Origin: Damh-18 sp964390945
GTDB lineage: Bacteria; Patescibacteriota; Minisyncoccia; Phycocordibacterales; UBA918
Direction: 5' to 3'
NCBI GenBank assembly: GCA_964390945.1
Contig: CAYMIV010000001.1
Span: forward strand, 9,424 to 73,423
Length of the DNA: 64,000 bases
Every line of letters begins with the position of its first letter. Position 1 is the stretch's first letter. Under the pieces are notes generated by a model. It did not search any database. It saw only the letters and a list, made by a program, of their open reading frames with translations, and was not told the origin of the DNA. This document shows, one piece after another, positions 14,429 to 23,078 of the stretch. The position numbers and the translations under genes are program-made.

Positions 14429-16207
14429 GATGATGATTCGCATGAGATTCCGCCCAATTCCCTGACCGCGCAAGTCACTCCGCCGTGAGAACGAAATCTC
14501 GTATGCCCCACCCGCTTCGTCGGTGAGAAATGCGTGCACAATGCCCACTATTTCACCCTTGAGTTCCATGATGAATGCGGCATGCGAATGATAATCAAGC
14601 GTTTCGTGGTACAGACGAGTAAGTCGTTTCTCCGAGATCAAACTCTCGACGTGAAGCGTACCCATGTAACGCGTGCGTCTGTCGGCATCTGATAGTTGCG
14701 AAATGTACGACCTGATTTCGGGTATGTCACCCATTGTTGCGGGACGCAACACAGCAGACTGTCCGTTCTTTAGCGTGATGAGTCGGGCGGGAATGACACC
14801 AACACCCTGCATCGAAGGTAGCGTTCGGGCTTCTTTTGCAAGCGTCGTTCGCCAGTCGGGATGAGCGATTCGAATCATTGCTTCTGCTCGTTCAGGGTCA
14901 TGGAGCTCTCGAAGGTCTGCAATACCGTGCTCGGTTATGACAACAACCGGCAAATCGGCACCGATGGTATGGTGTGCGCCTTCGGAGTGCGTGGTTACGA
15001 TTTTTGGCTCGAGCGAACCATCCCTGAAGCGCGCCACTGACGGGAGGGCGATGATCGCGATACCGCCCGGGGCGTTTGATGCTCCGTATGCGAAATCGAA
15101 CTGACCACCCACATCGGAGTAATACTGTTTTCGAATTGTTGCTGCGGCAACCTCTCCTGTGAGACTTACCGCAATAGCACTGTTGATGCTTGCCATGCTC
15201 CGATTGTGCCGAATGATTGATGGGTCGTTTACAATTTCTTGCGGAAGCACTGCAAAACACGGATTTTCATGCATTGTTTCATACAGTTCCTTGGTTCCAA
15301 GAATTATCCCCGTGACAATTCGTTCACGAATGGTAAGACCGTACTTTTGTCTGATGAGATTGTTCTTATAAAGAAGCAGGGTGCCATCAGAGATTACCTC
15401 AGACCAAATCGCGCGGACTGACACATTTCTTCTTGCAAGTTCGTACAAAATTGCGTTTGGAATTTTGCCGATACCGAGTTGAAGAGTGTGCGGGAGTGCG
15501 TGTCTATCATGTCTTCCGCGTCCGAGCATCTTCAGTACGTTTGCGGCTATTGCCCCCATCACATCGTTGTCAGTCTCGTTTCCGGACTTCATGGGATGCT
15601 CAATGAGCGATTCATCAATTTGTGCAATGAAATCAAAATCACGAAGATTCATAGCACAACCCGTTTGAAACACCCTTCCCGATATTGAGTCAAAAACCGG
15701 TTGGATATTCCAACGCGGCATACGCTTGTTCACAATTGCGACTTTCACACGTGCGTTTTGAAGCGCTCCGATGTCGATACCGGCATTAGGACCGAGTGTG
15801 ACTCTTCCGAGAAAATCAGGTTCTGAAACATGTGCAAATGCAACATCTGGTCTCCACCGCCCTTGAAATAGTCGCGGAACGTTCGAAAGATTAGCGCGAA
15901 TGTTCTGCGCAAGACCTTCGTTGATGAGTTTCCGCACGCCGGGACCTATGAATGGTGTGACAATACCGATTCCGCCGACAACTGCTTTCTCCCACCCCGT
16001 TGAGGGACCGAGAGACAGCATTTGAAAGATATCTGAACCCTTAAGGTGTTTTGGTTCATCGAAAATCAATTCTTCAAGCTTGGATATGCCCCCTGCGTTT
16101 CCCGGAAGATAACACACCGGACGACGTTTGCCACTCCCAAATCTTTTGAGAGTGTGGCTTGCGAATGAAAAGGCATCTGAAACCGAAGCGATGCGACGTT
16201 CTCGCAT
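14387..16207 (-). CDS. Acetyl-CoA hydrolase/CoA-transferase fused to a GNAT acetyltransferase (3' frameshift)
   Basis: Bifunctional protein. Residues about 30-480 are a Cat1/4-hydroxybutyrate CoA-transferase-type acyl-CoA hydrolase/transferase: the catalytic glutamate is in AIWSEVISDGTLLL, and the C-terminal block GGQFDFAYGASNAPGGIAIIALPS and the VVVITEHGIADLR segment are typical. Residues about 490-606 are a GNAT N-acetyltransferase (RPATMGDIPEIR, GQGIGRNLMR for acetyl-CoA binding). Such fusions are known in other bacteria. It could use acetyl-CoA for acetate/CoA exchange and protein acetylation. The start MRERRIASVSD has AAGGAG seven bases upstream, better than the longer frame. The gene ends early through a one-base frameshift; see 14247-14428. 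Confidence 0.88.
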   Translation of the reverse strand: MRERRIASVSDAFSFASHTLKRFGSGKRRPVCYLPGNAGGISKLEELIFDEPKHLKGSDIFQMLSLGPSTGWEKAVVGGIGIVTPFIGPGVRKLINEGLAQNIRANLSNVPRLFQGRWRPDVAFAHVSEPDFLGRVTLGPNAGIDIGALQNARVKVAIVNKRMPRWNIQPVFDSISGRVFQTGCAMNLRDFDFIAQIDESLIEHPMKSGNETDNDVMGAIAANVLKMLGRGRHDRHALPHTLQLGIGKIPNAILYELARRNVSVRAIWSEVISDGTLLLYKNNLIRQKYGLTIRERIVTGIILGTKELYETMHENPCFAVLPQEIVNDPSIIRHNRSMASINSAIAVSLTGEVAAATIRKQYYSDVGGQFDFAYGASNAPGGIAIIALPSVARFRDGSLEPKIVTTHSEGAHHTIGADLPVVVITEHGIADLRELHDPERAEAMIRIAHPDWRTTLAKEARTLPSMQGVGVIPARLITLKNGQSAVLRPATMGDIPEIRSYISQLSDADRRTRYMGTLHVESLISEKRLTRLYHETLDYHSHAAFIMELKGEIVGIVHAFLTDEAGGAYEISFSRRSDLRGQGIGRNLMRIIIDWELSLVRNVFTR

Positions 16208-16343
16208 GATATTTCTCCTTGTCGTTTCAAATAACATCAAATATCGTATCTCTACGATAATGTCCTGTGGAATAAAACCACAGAAATATATACGTAGCAA
16301 CAACACCAAAAACAGTGCTTTTAAAATTTATTTTGAATCGTGA

Positions 16344-16372
16344 TGGACAAGTACGGAATTATGTTGTACTAT
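16344..16372 (+). promoter_or_regulatory. Promoter of the RND efflux operon
   Basis: TGGACA, 17 nt, TACTAT. The predicted start is near 16379, 26 nt before the ATG of the adaptor gene. Confidence 0.65.
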
Positions 16373-16404
16373 CAACCAGTTAGAACTTATTCAATATTGA
16401 GTGT

Positions 16405-17913
16405 ATGTTAGACCGTCTCTATGACTGGTATGGGAAACGTGTTGTCCGCGGTGCAGTTATTGCGCTCGTTTTGCTCATTATAGTGGGTATTTTTGTGCAC
16501 ATAGGCACACCTGATGATTCTGCCCTCATGGAATCCGAAAAGAAAATACCCGTCGTAAATCTTCAACGTGTAGGTAATTTTGTTTCACAAAGTTCATTTT
16601 CAGTCGTAGGAACAGTGAGTGCCGTTTCTGAAGCAAAACTCCAGACTGAAACATCGGGAATGGTGACTGAGGTTAAGGTGACTCCCGGTGATGTTGTGAC
16701 CGCAGGAACCGTGCTCGCCTCAATTGAGAACAGTGCGGAACGCGCACAACTACTCCAGGCGGAGGGCGCATACGAAGCGGCTCGCGCTGCGTCTGAACAA
16801 AGCACCGTTACCCTCGATGAGGCAAGGATTGGTATACGCAATACGTATCGCGACACCCTTGTTGTTGCTGAGAATACGGTACGGAACCTCATCGATGATT
16901 TTTATTCCAATCCTGGGTTGACCACGAGCGGTTTTAAGCTTGGCGGCACCGGACGTGCCGATGAATTCAATGCGCGGCGTTTTGAAATCGAGATTTTTCT
17001 CGACACGTGGTCCAAACAAGTTTCAGATGAGTTTGCAAACGTATCAGAAGAAACAATGCTTCAAGAAGCAGAAAATACACTCACGAAAATCAGCAGTCTT
17101 GCGGCTGACATCGCTGTTGTCTTGAACGACGATGATTCAATAGACAATTTCACAGATGATGAAGTAGCAGTATACATTGCAAATATTAACGGTGCTCGCA
17201 CGTCGCTCGGAGGCGCCCTCGCATCTCTTTCAGGAGCACGAAGCGGATACGAGCAATCGCGCATCGCCGGGGGTAACGGCGCATCGCTTGCAAGCGCGCA
17301 ACTAAAATCTGCGTTCGGTGCACTTCGTGCAGCACAGTCGAGATATGAAAAAACGCTTATCCGAACACCGATAGGTGGCGTAGTGAATACCCTCTATCTG
17401 AAAAAAGGCGAGTACGTCGGTATGAACGTACCGGCGGCAATCGTTGCCAATAACGGTTCACTTGAGATTAAGACAGCGCTCGGTGAAAAAGATTTTGCGG
17501 GCGTCTTCGTTGGCGACATGGTGAGCATCGACAATATCGTCAAAGGCACCGTAACAAGTGTTGCGCCTGCGATAGATCCAATTACAGGAAAAAGTGAGGT
17601 CAAAATAGCAGTCGAAAAACAAGATGCCCTCAAAAACGGGAGCACCGTTTCAATCACTTTCACCCGCGCAACACGCGAGGAGAATGACAACGCACCGATT
17701 ATTGTACCCCTCCGCTCGCTCAAGATGCTTGCCTCAGGTTCGGTTGCGTTCGGTGTAAACGAGGAGAGTAAGCTCATTTCATATCCTGTAACACTCGGAA
17801 GCGTAACAGGTGATTCGGTTATTATCACCGAGGGTCTTACGAAAGATGCGCTCATTGTAACCGACGCACGGGGACTCAAAGAGGGCGATACCGTTTCAGT
17901 CATCAAAGATTAA
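16405..17913 (+). CDS. RND efflux periplasmic adaptor (HlyD/MFP family)
   Basis: Membrane fusion protein of a tripartite-type exporter, 502 residues. One N-terminal membrane helix (about 15-34), then the beta-barrel and lipoyl hairpin (SVVGTVSAVSEAKLQTETSGMVTEVKVTPGDVV and its partner IRTPIGGVVNTLYLKKGEYV). Between them is an unusually long helical hairpin (about 110-310), and a C-terminal membrane-proximal domain. It lies 1 nt before the RND permease gene, so the two form an operon. It is anchored by a true membrane helix rather than a lipobox cysteine. No outer membrane factor is seen in the window. Confidence 0.93.
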   Translation: MLDRLYDWYGKRVVRGAVIALVLLIIVGIFVHIGTPDDSALMESEKKIPVVNLQRVGNFVSQSSFSVVGTVSAVSEAKLQTETSGMVTEVKVTPGDVVTAGTVLASIENSAERAQLLQAEGAYEAARAASEQSTVTLDEARIGIRNTYRDTLVVAENTVRNLIDDFYSNPGLTTSGFKLGGTGRADEFNARRFEIEIFLDTWSKQVSDEFANVSEETMLQEAENTLTKISSLAADIAVVLNDDDSIDNFTDDEVAVYIANINGARTSLGGALASLSGARSGYEQSRIAGGNGASLASAQLKSAFGALRAAQSRYEKTLIRTPIGGVVNTLYLKKGEYVGMNVPAAIVANNGSLEIKTALGEKDFAGVFVGDMVSIDNIVKGTVTSVAPAIDPITGKSEVKIAVEKQDALKNGSTVSITFTRATREENDNAPIIVPLRSLKMLASGSVAFGVNEESKLISYPVTLGSVTGDSVIITEGLTKDALIVTDARGLKEGDTVSVIKD

Positions 17914-17914
17914 T

Positions 17915-20900
17915 ATGCACTCATTCTGGTTTTTCTTTCTTCACAAGCGTGAATTCAGCATGCTCCTCATGGCTGCTCTTATTGCAACCGGCGTATACTC
18001 GGCAACAGCAATTCCGAAAGAATCTGCTCCTGAAGTTATAGTTCCAATAGGTATCGTTTCGACCATTTACCCTGGCGCATCGGCAGTCGATATCGAGGAA
18101 CTCATCACGAACAAGCTCGAACGTGAGATAGCGAATGTCGATGACCTCGATACGCTAACGTCGACATCACGCGACGGTGCCTCCGTCGTCGTCGCGGAAT
18201 TTGACGCGAGCGCCGACATCGACAAGTCAATTCAAAATTTAAAAGATGCTGTCGATAACGTGAAAGGTGAACTTCCGGATGATGCAACTGACCCGAGTGT
18301 AACAAAAGTTAACTTTCAAAATCAGCCCATCGTCGTCTTGTCCATATCAGCTGAGCTTCCCCCTGTCGAATTTACCGAACTCGCGGAGACACTTGCGGAG
18401 GAGTTTGAAAATGTTTCAGGCGTATCGGATGTCATCATAGAAGGGGTACGGTCTCATCAGGTGCAGGTTGTCGTTCGTGAATCACTTCTCTCTACGTATG
18501 GAATCTCTCTTTCGGATGTTACCCGCGCAATTTCAGGCGCAAACCTCACTCTCCCCGTCGGTACGGTGGTAACCGAAGGTGTTGAGTACGCGGTACGCTA
18601 CGAAGGCAAGATTGATGAGGTTGAAGACATCGAAAACATTCCCGTAGCAACGCGTGGCGGTGTACCCGTGTACCTTCGTGACATGGCAACTGTGGTAAGT
18701 GGAGTCGAGCGACAGACGAGCATCTCACGCGTCTCCGTGAATGGCTCACCGGCTGAATCAGCGTTCAACCTTTCCATATTCAAGCGTGCAGGAGTTGATG
18801 TAACCGATATGTCAAAGGCGGTTATCAAAAAACTCGATGAGATGCGTGCTGATGGCGGACTCCTCGCATCTTCGCAGGTACTCGTTGTCTACGACCAGGG
18901 AGAGTACGTGAGGAAAGACCTCAAGGATCTCGTTACGACCGGTGTTGAAACAGTTATTCTTGTTATTCTCTGTCTTCTCCTCACCATCGGGTGGAGAGAG
19001 TCACTCGTAGCAGCACTCTCAATACCACTCTCATTTGTCATTGCGTTCATCGGTCTCTATGCTTCAGGAAACACCATCAATTTCATTTCACTTTTCTCTC
19101 TCATTCTCGCTGTTGGTATTCTCGTCGACTCCGGTATCGTCATTACCGAAGCGATTCACACGCGAATGCTGAAATACAAGAACGCAGACGAAGCGGCGAT
19201 GGCATCCATTCGTGAATACTCATGGCCCCTCATTGCCGGAACGATGACAACCGTTGCTGTTTTTGCGCCCCTCTTCTTTCTCTCCGGCATTGTCGGTGAA
19301 TTCATCTCGTCGATTCCCTTCACCATTATTTTCGTTCTCATCGCATCCATTTTTGTAGCACTTGGCATGGTGCCACTCATCGCGGTATACCTCACGAAGC
19401 ATTCGCACTCGAATAAATTTGAAGCGCTCCAGGAAGAGTACACGCACCGCGCGCAGGCTTGGTACCGCTCAAAACTTATCGAATTTCTCGAGAACAGAAA
19501 AGCGCAGCGGTGGTTTATTGGGGCGCTCGCAGTCGGTTTCTTTGCGGTCTTCATTCTTCCCGTATCAGGGCTACTCAAAGTGATATTTTTCCCGCCGGAG
19601 GATGCAGAGTTCATCTTCATTGAACTTGAAACGCGACAAGGCACAACACTCGAAGAGACTGACATTGCTCTTCGCCGCGTTGAAGAGATGCTCTACGGCA
19701 ACACGGACATCGCCTCGTTCTCGTCGACTGCGGGTGCGGGTTCATCATTTACGGGAGAAGGAAAATCAGGTACGAAATTTGCGAACGTTACGGTGAAGCT
19801 CATCGACGCGGATCAACGGAAACTTTCAAGTGCTGAACTAAACGACAAGTTCCGTGAACAATTTGCAACGATTCATAACGTTGATGTAAGAGTTCGCGAG
19901 CAGCAGAATGGCCCTCCGACAGGCGCTCCCGTAACGATTAAATTCATTGGCGACAACCTGCAAGAACTTGGTATTGCCGTTGAAAATGCAGGTCGTGTAC
20001 TTGACTCAATCAGCGGTACTCGGGATGTAACACTGAGCACAAAGAGTAATGCGACCGAAATTATCCTCGAAGTTGATACCGACCGCGCAAACACGCTCGG
20101 CGTCCAGCCGGCTGTGATAGCCGAGGTATTGCGTTCTGCCGTCTATGGAATTAAAGTCACGACGATTACACGCGACGGCGATGACCTCGATATCATTGCG
20201 AAACTTGAAGTTGACCCGAATGAAACTGACCTTGCCGCTACACCAAAAGTTACGCTTGACACGCTCCGCAACCTAACCGTTCCGTCATTTACCGGGAAGG
20301 ACGTACTCCTCGGGTCGGTCGTACGTGAACGACTCGCACCCGCAAACTCACTCATTGCACACGAAGACCAAGAGAGAATAGAAACCGTTACCGCGTATAC
20401 TGAGAGTGGTGTTACAGCTGCTGAAATCGTGTCCGAATTTAAGAACCGCGAGAGTGAGCTCAATCTTCCCTCATCGGTTCGCATTTCGTACGGCGGAGAA
20501 ACTGAGGATATCAATAAATCCTTTACTGAAATGGGGCTCGCATTCATTGCGGGGTTAGTTTTAATGCTCGCCATACTCGTGCTCTCATTCAATTCGATTC
20601 GGTACTCTATTTATCTTCTCCTTGCGGTTCCACTCTCACTCATCGGTGTGTTTGCGGGACTCACGCTCACCGGTCAAGCTCTTTCGTTTACTTCACTTCT
20701 CGGCGTTATTGCACTCTCGGGCGTCATCATCAATCATGCAATTATCCTTATGGATTCGATGATTCATTACCGCAACAGGATGCAACCGAGCGACCTGCTC
20801 ATTGAAGTTGTTGCTGATGCTTCAGTTTCCCGATTCCGACCGATTTTCCTCACGACGATAACGACCGTCGTTGGTATGATTCCGCTCTCAACCATCTCAG

Positions 20901-21031
20901 ACTTTTGGAGCCCGCTCGCCTTCGCCATCATGTTCGGACTTACGTTCGCGATGCTTCTCACACTCGTGCTTGTTCCGACGCTCTTCTACCGAAATGAGAA
21001 GCGCAGAGTTGAAAAAACAACTACCTCATAA
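17915..21031 (+). CDS. RND superfamily efflux permease (HAE-type, AcrB-like)
   Basis: Twelve-helix proton-driven exporter of 1038 residues, length as in AcrB. The N-terminal helix is followed by the typical I-P-K-E-S-A-P-E and a duplicated porter domain architecture. In TM4 the motif reads AVGILVDSGIVITEAI: the first proton-relay aspartate is present and the second (D408 of AcrB) is Ser. In TM10 it reads SGVIINHAIILMD, with no lysine at the K940 position. Such changes are known in some RND subfamilies, so coupling may differ. The substrate is unknown. It starts 1 nt after the adaptor stop and ends in a terminator at 21059. Confidence 0.94.
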   Translation: MHSFWFFFLHKREFSMLLMAALIATGVYSATAIPKESAPEVIVPIGIVSTIYPGASAVDIEELITNKLEREIANVDDLDTLTSTSRDGASVVVAEFDASADIDKSIQNLKDAVDNVKGELPDDATDPSVTKVNFQNQPIVVLSISAELPPVEFTELAETLAEEFENVSGVSDVIIEGVRSHQVQVVVRESLLSTYGISLSDVTRAISGANLTLPVGTVVTEGVEYAVRYEGKIDEVEDIENIPVATRGGVPVYLRDMATVVSGVERQTSISRVSVNGSPAESAFNLSIFKRAGVDVTDMSKAVIKKLDEMRADGGLLASSQVLVVYDQGEYVRKDLKDLVTTGVETVILVILCLLLTIGWRESLVAALSIPLSFVIAFIGLYASGNTINFISLFSLILAVGILVDSGIVITEAIHTRMLKYKNADEAAMASIREYSWPLIAGTMTTVAVFAPLFFLSGIVGEFISSIPFTIIFVLIASIFVALGMVPLIAVYLTKHSHSNKFEALQEEYTHRAQAWYRSKLIEFLENRKAQRWFIGALAVGFFAVFILPVSGLLKVIFFPPEDAEFIFIELETRQGTTLEETDIALRRVEEMLYGNTDIASFSSTAGAGSSFTGEGKSGTKFANVTVKLIDADQRKLSSAELNDKFREQFATIHNVDVRVREQQNGPPTGAPVTIKFIGDNLQELGIAVENAGRVLDSISGTRDVTLSTKSNATEIILEVDTDRANTLGVQPAVIAEVLRSAVYGIKVTTITRDGDDLDIIAKLEVDPNETDLAATPKVTLDTLRNLTVPSFTGKDVLLGSVVRERLAPANSLIAHEDQERIETVTAYTESGVTAAEIVSEFKNRESELNLPSSVRISYGGETEDINKSFTEMGLAFIAGLVLMLAILVLSFNSIRYSIYLLLAVPLSLIGVFAGLTLTGQALSFTSLLGVIALSGVIINHAIILMDSMIHYRNRMQPSDLLIEVVADASVSRFRPIFLTTITTVVGMIPLSTISDFWSPLAFAIMFGLTFAMLLTLVLVPTLFYRNEKRRVEKTTTS

Positions 21032-21058
21032 ACAAGACCGCTTTCTGCAGTACCTCAA

Positions 21059-21090
21059 AAGAAAAGCGACCTAGGGCCGCTTTTCTTCTT
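21059..21090 (+). terminator. Terminator of the RND operon
   Basis: AAGAAAAGCG/CGCTTTTCTT stem (21059-21068 with 21078-21087) and T-rich tail. Its sequence is very similar to the tRNA-Pro terminator at 21256-21282, and both are followed by the same 18-nt tRNA end fragment. Confidence 0.8.
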
Positions 21091-21094
21091 GTCT

Positions 21095-21112
21095 TGTCGG
21101 GCTGCCGGGAAT
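21095..21112 (-). repeat. tRNA-Pro 3'-end fragment (duplicate)
   Basis: These 18 bases are identical to 21286-21303, the 3' acceptor and T-arm side of tRNA-Pro. The rest of the tRNA is missing here. The terminator-plus-fragment unit thus occurs twice in 200 bp. The stretch 21113-21250 holds two perfect hairpins (21168-21175 with 21187-21194; 21220-21229 with 21232-21241) and no gene. Confidence 0.75.
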
Positions 21113-21255
21113 GTCCTGACGGTTTGTAATTCACTGCGTTCATAACGACCGCGGGACACGGCTCGCGGTGCTGTCTTCGTGTTGTCGACAGCACATCGCT
21201 CCGCCGTTCGATTCCGGACGGAAGCAAAACTTTTTGCTTCCTACAGCCTTCCACA

Positions 21256-21282
21256 AGAAAAGCGGCACATGGCCGCTTTTCT
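21256..21282 (-). terminator. Terminator of tRNA-Pro
   Basis: Perfect 11-bp stem AGAAAAGCGGC/GCCGCTTTTCT with a 5-nt loop, 5 nt past the tRNA 3' end on the minus strand, followed by TTGTGG. Confidence 0.8.
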
Positions 21283-21287
21283 ATGTG

Positions 21288-21358
21288 TCGGGCTGCCGGG
21301 AATCGAACCCGGTCTACATCCACCCCATGGACGCGTACTACCGGTATACTACAGCCCG
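21288..21358 (-). tRNA. tRNA-Pro(GGG)
   Basis: Read on the minus strand: acceptor CGGGCTG/CAGCCCG (seven perfect pairs, with C1-G72 and A73 as expected for proline), D-stem GTAT/GTAC, anticodon stem CGTCC/GGATG, loop ATGGGGT with anticodon GGG, variable loop TAGA, T-stem CCGGG/CCCGG with loop TTCGATT. CCA is not encoded. Confidence 0.95.
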
Positions 21359-21424
21359 AATGAGGAACAATATATCATGCTTGAATGTATATTAGTTCCG
21401 AATGACAGGCTGAAAACTTCTGTT

Positions 21425-21479
21425 TACAGCCCGCCGACACGAGTGTCGTAGTGTAGCAAAGTATCGACTTTATTACACT
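21425..21479. repeat. 55-bp sequence identical to 21580-21634, left edge of gap
   Basis: The 55 bases before the gap are identical to the 55 bases after it. It begins TACAGCCCG, which is the reverse complement of the first bases of tRNA-Pro, and contains the small palindrome GACACGAGTGTC. Confidence 0.95.
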
Positions 21480-21579
21480 NNNNNNNNNNNNNNNNNNNNN
21501 NNNNNNNNNNNNNNNNNNNNNNNNNNNNNNNNNNNNNNNNNNNNNNNNNNNNNNNNNNNNNNNNNNNNNNNNNNNNNNN
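21480..21579. other. Assembly gap of exactly 100 N
   Basis: A run of 100 N flanked by identical 55-bp ends. A fixed size of 100 is the usual scaffolder placeholder, so the true length is unknown. Translated segments that cross it are not genes. Confidence 0.98.
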
Positions 21580-21634
21580 TACAGCCCGCCGACACGAGTG
21601 TCGTAGTGTAGCAAAGTATCGACTTTATTACACT
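21580..21634. repeat. 55-bp sequence identical to 21425-21479, right edge of gap
   Basis: Second copy of the gap-flanking sequence. From here to 21752 I see no gene; a further nine-base piece of the tRNA-Pro 5' end (TACAGCCCG) lies at about 21668-21676, and a hairpin GATTAC/GTAATC overlaps the stop codon of the pterin dehydratase gene. Confidence 0.95.
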
Positions 21635-21752
21635 ATGACCGAGTGAGGCGGAAATGTATGTGTTGTACATACAGCCCGACAACGCTTTGTATGGCGCACA
21701 GTTTAACGGAAAATGATGATTTTTACCAGGAGAAACTTAGTCGATTACGAGA

Positions 21753-22055
21753 CTACGTAATCCTCAATGCATCGATTTTTTTTGCGAGCTCAAAATCAGC
21801 ATTTGTAAGACCTTTTGCATCGTCGGTTGTAAGTGTTACTTTTACCGTACCGTAGGAGAGTTCAATGACCGGGTGGTGGTTCATTACTTCAGCATGGACG
21901 GTTATTTTTGCGGCAAATGCGAGACCGGTGATAAACGAGGGGAATGAAAACGATTTCGTGAGTATTGTTCCCTTTTTTTGCAAATCCCAATCAGAAATTG
22001 CTTTGAGTTTTTTCTCAATATCTTTTATGGGAAGCGGTTTTTTTAAACGTGCCAT
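21753..22055 (-). CDS. 4a-hydroxytetrahydrobiopterin (pterin-4a-carbinolamine) dehydratase
   Basis: A 100-residue PCD/DCoH family protein. It has the conserved pattern: FSFPSFITGLAFAAKITVHAEVMNHHPVIELSYGTVKVTLTTDDAKGLTNADFELAKKID, with the HHP catalytic histidines and the W near the N-terminus (SDWDL). It recycles carbinolamine pterins, but there is no pterin hydroxylase in the window and CPR genomes rarely encode one, so a side role is likely. The start at MARLKKPLP has an extended -10 box 8 nt upstream. It follows ddl and its own promoter sits in the 24-nt gap between the two. Confidence 0.93.
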   Translation of the reverse strand: MARLKKPLPIKDIEKKLKAISDWDLQKKGTILTKSFSFPSFITGLAFAAKITVHAEVMNHHPVIELSYGTVKVTLTTDDAKGLTNADFELAKKIDALRIT

Positions 22056-22063
22056 ATGCAGTA

Positions 22064-22072
22064 AGAATACCA
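22064..22072 (-). promoter_or_regulatory. Extended -10 promoter of the pterin dehydratase gene (predicted leaderless)
   Basis: TGG-TATTCT on the minus strand, 8 nt before the ATG at 22055. Confidence 0.5.
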
Positions 22073-22079
22073 TTACTCA

Positions 22080-23054
22080 TTATTTTCGCTCCAATGCGTC
22101 TGTGAGTAGGTGCGAAATAAATGACTCATACGTGCTACCGACTGCTGCGAGCGCTCGTGGGAGTAACGATTCCTCAGTGAGTCCGGGAAGCGTATTGACT
22201 TCAAGAAAATAAACGCCGTCCCTATTTACTATGAAATCTGAGCGCGAATATTGAGATAGGTTGAGCGTACTGTGGATGAGACGAGACGCCGATTCAATGT
22301 CATGCTTGGTGTGTATGTCGAAATTACCCGGACATATTTCTTGCGTCGCACCGTTGTATTTGACTTCGTTATTAAAAAATTCTGCTGATGCTGGCGGAAT
22401 AATTTCAATCGGGGGTAGTGCGTAGAGCTCGGTATCACGAAATCGTTCAATGACTCCGCACGTTGCTTCTCTTCCTTGAATTCGGGCTTCAACAATAACC
22501 TCATCATATCGCGAGAGCGAATCTTCGAGAGCCTGGGGTAGAAGTGCAGGATTCTTAACCATCATAGTACCGACAGACGATCCGGACGCAACCGGTTTTA
22601 TTACGTACTGCGGACCAAATGTATCAGTAATTTTTTTTGCGAGTGCATGCACATCTTCGAATGAGTCACGACGAACTGTCACGTGGGGTGCCATGAGAAT
22701 GCCGGTGTCTTGTAGCATTTTTTTTGTGAGCGCCTTGTGCATTGCAATGCTTGAGGGAAGGGCTTTGCTTCCCGTATAAGGCACACCGAAGGTATCCATG
22801 AGTCTCTGAACGGTTCCGTCTTCCCCATACGAGCCGTGGAGAGCGTTAAAGACAATGTCTACGGTGGATAAAATTCTTTCGGGGTATTTTACAATACCAC
22901 CAACTAGCCACTCGCCGTTTTTGGTAATGACAACATCTATTGGTTCGTATTGGTTTGTGTCGATGGCTCGAAGAACCGCCCCGCCGGTCATGAGTGAAAC
23001 GTCATATTCATCACTCGGACCACCGCGAAGAACCGCGACTCTGGTTTTGGTCAT
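22080..23054 (-). CDS. ddl: D-alanine--D-alanine ligase
   Basis: ATP-grasp enzyme that makes D-Ala-D-Ala for peptidoglycan, 324 residues. ALHGSYGEDGTVQ, the ATP-binding loop SGSSVGTMMV, the KYNG tyrosine that marks D-Ala rather than D-Lac specificity, and the C-terminal metal-binding LEVNTLPGLTEESLLP are all present. This implies that the cell makes its own peptidoglycan cross-link precursor. The ATG at 23054 has TGC-TACTAT 6 nt before it and no Shine-Dalgarno. Confidence 0.96.
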   Translation of the reverse strand: MTKTRVAVLRGGPSDEYDVSLMTGGAVLRAIDTNQYEPIDVVITKNGEWLVGGIVKYPERILSTVDIVFNALHGSYGEDGTVQRLMDTFGVPYTGSKALPSSIAMHKALTKKMLQDTGILMAPHVTVRRDSFEDVHALAKKITDTFGPQYVIKPVASGSSVGTMMVKNPALLPQALEDSLSRYDEVIVEARIQGREATCGVIERFRDTELYALPPIEIIPPASAEFFNNEVKYNGATQEICPGNFDIHTKHDIESASRLIHSTLNLSQYSRSDFIVNRDGVYFLEVNTLPGLTEESLLPRALAAVGSTYESFISHLLTDALERK

Positions 23055-23060
23055 ACAATT

Positions 23061-23069
23061 ATAGTAGCA
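23061..23069 (-). promoter_or_regulatory. Extended -10 promoter of ddl (predicted leaderless)
   Basis: TGC-TACTAT on the minus strand, 6 nt before the ATG at 23054; a perfect TATAAT overlaps it one codon downstream. Confidence 0.55.
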
Positions 23070-23078
23070 CGATGCATT

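Noticed and set aside
14290..14541. An 83-codon minus-strand frame over the end of the GNAT gene.
   Set aside because: The frame that continues the GNAT fold is a different one (14247-14428); this one is Cys/Arg-rich noise.
21375..21682. Open frames running through the N-gap on the minus strand.
   Set aside because: Translated N give X runs; the two flanks are the same 55-bp sequence. No coding signal.
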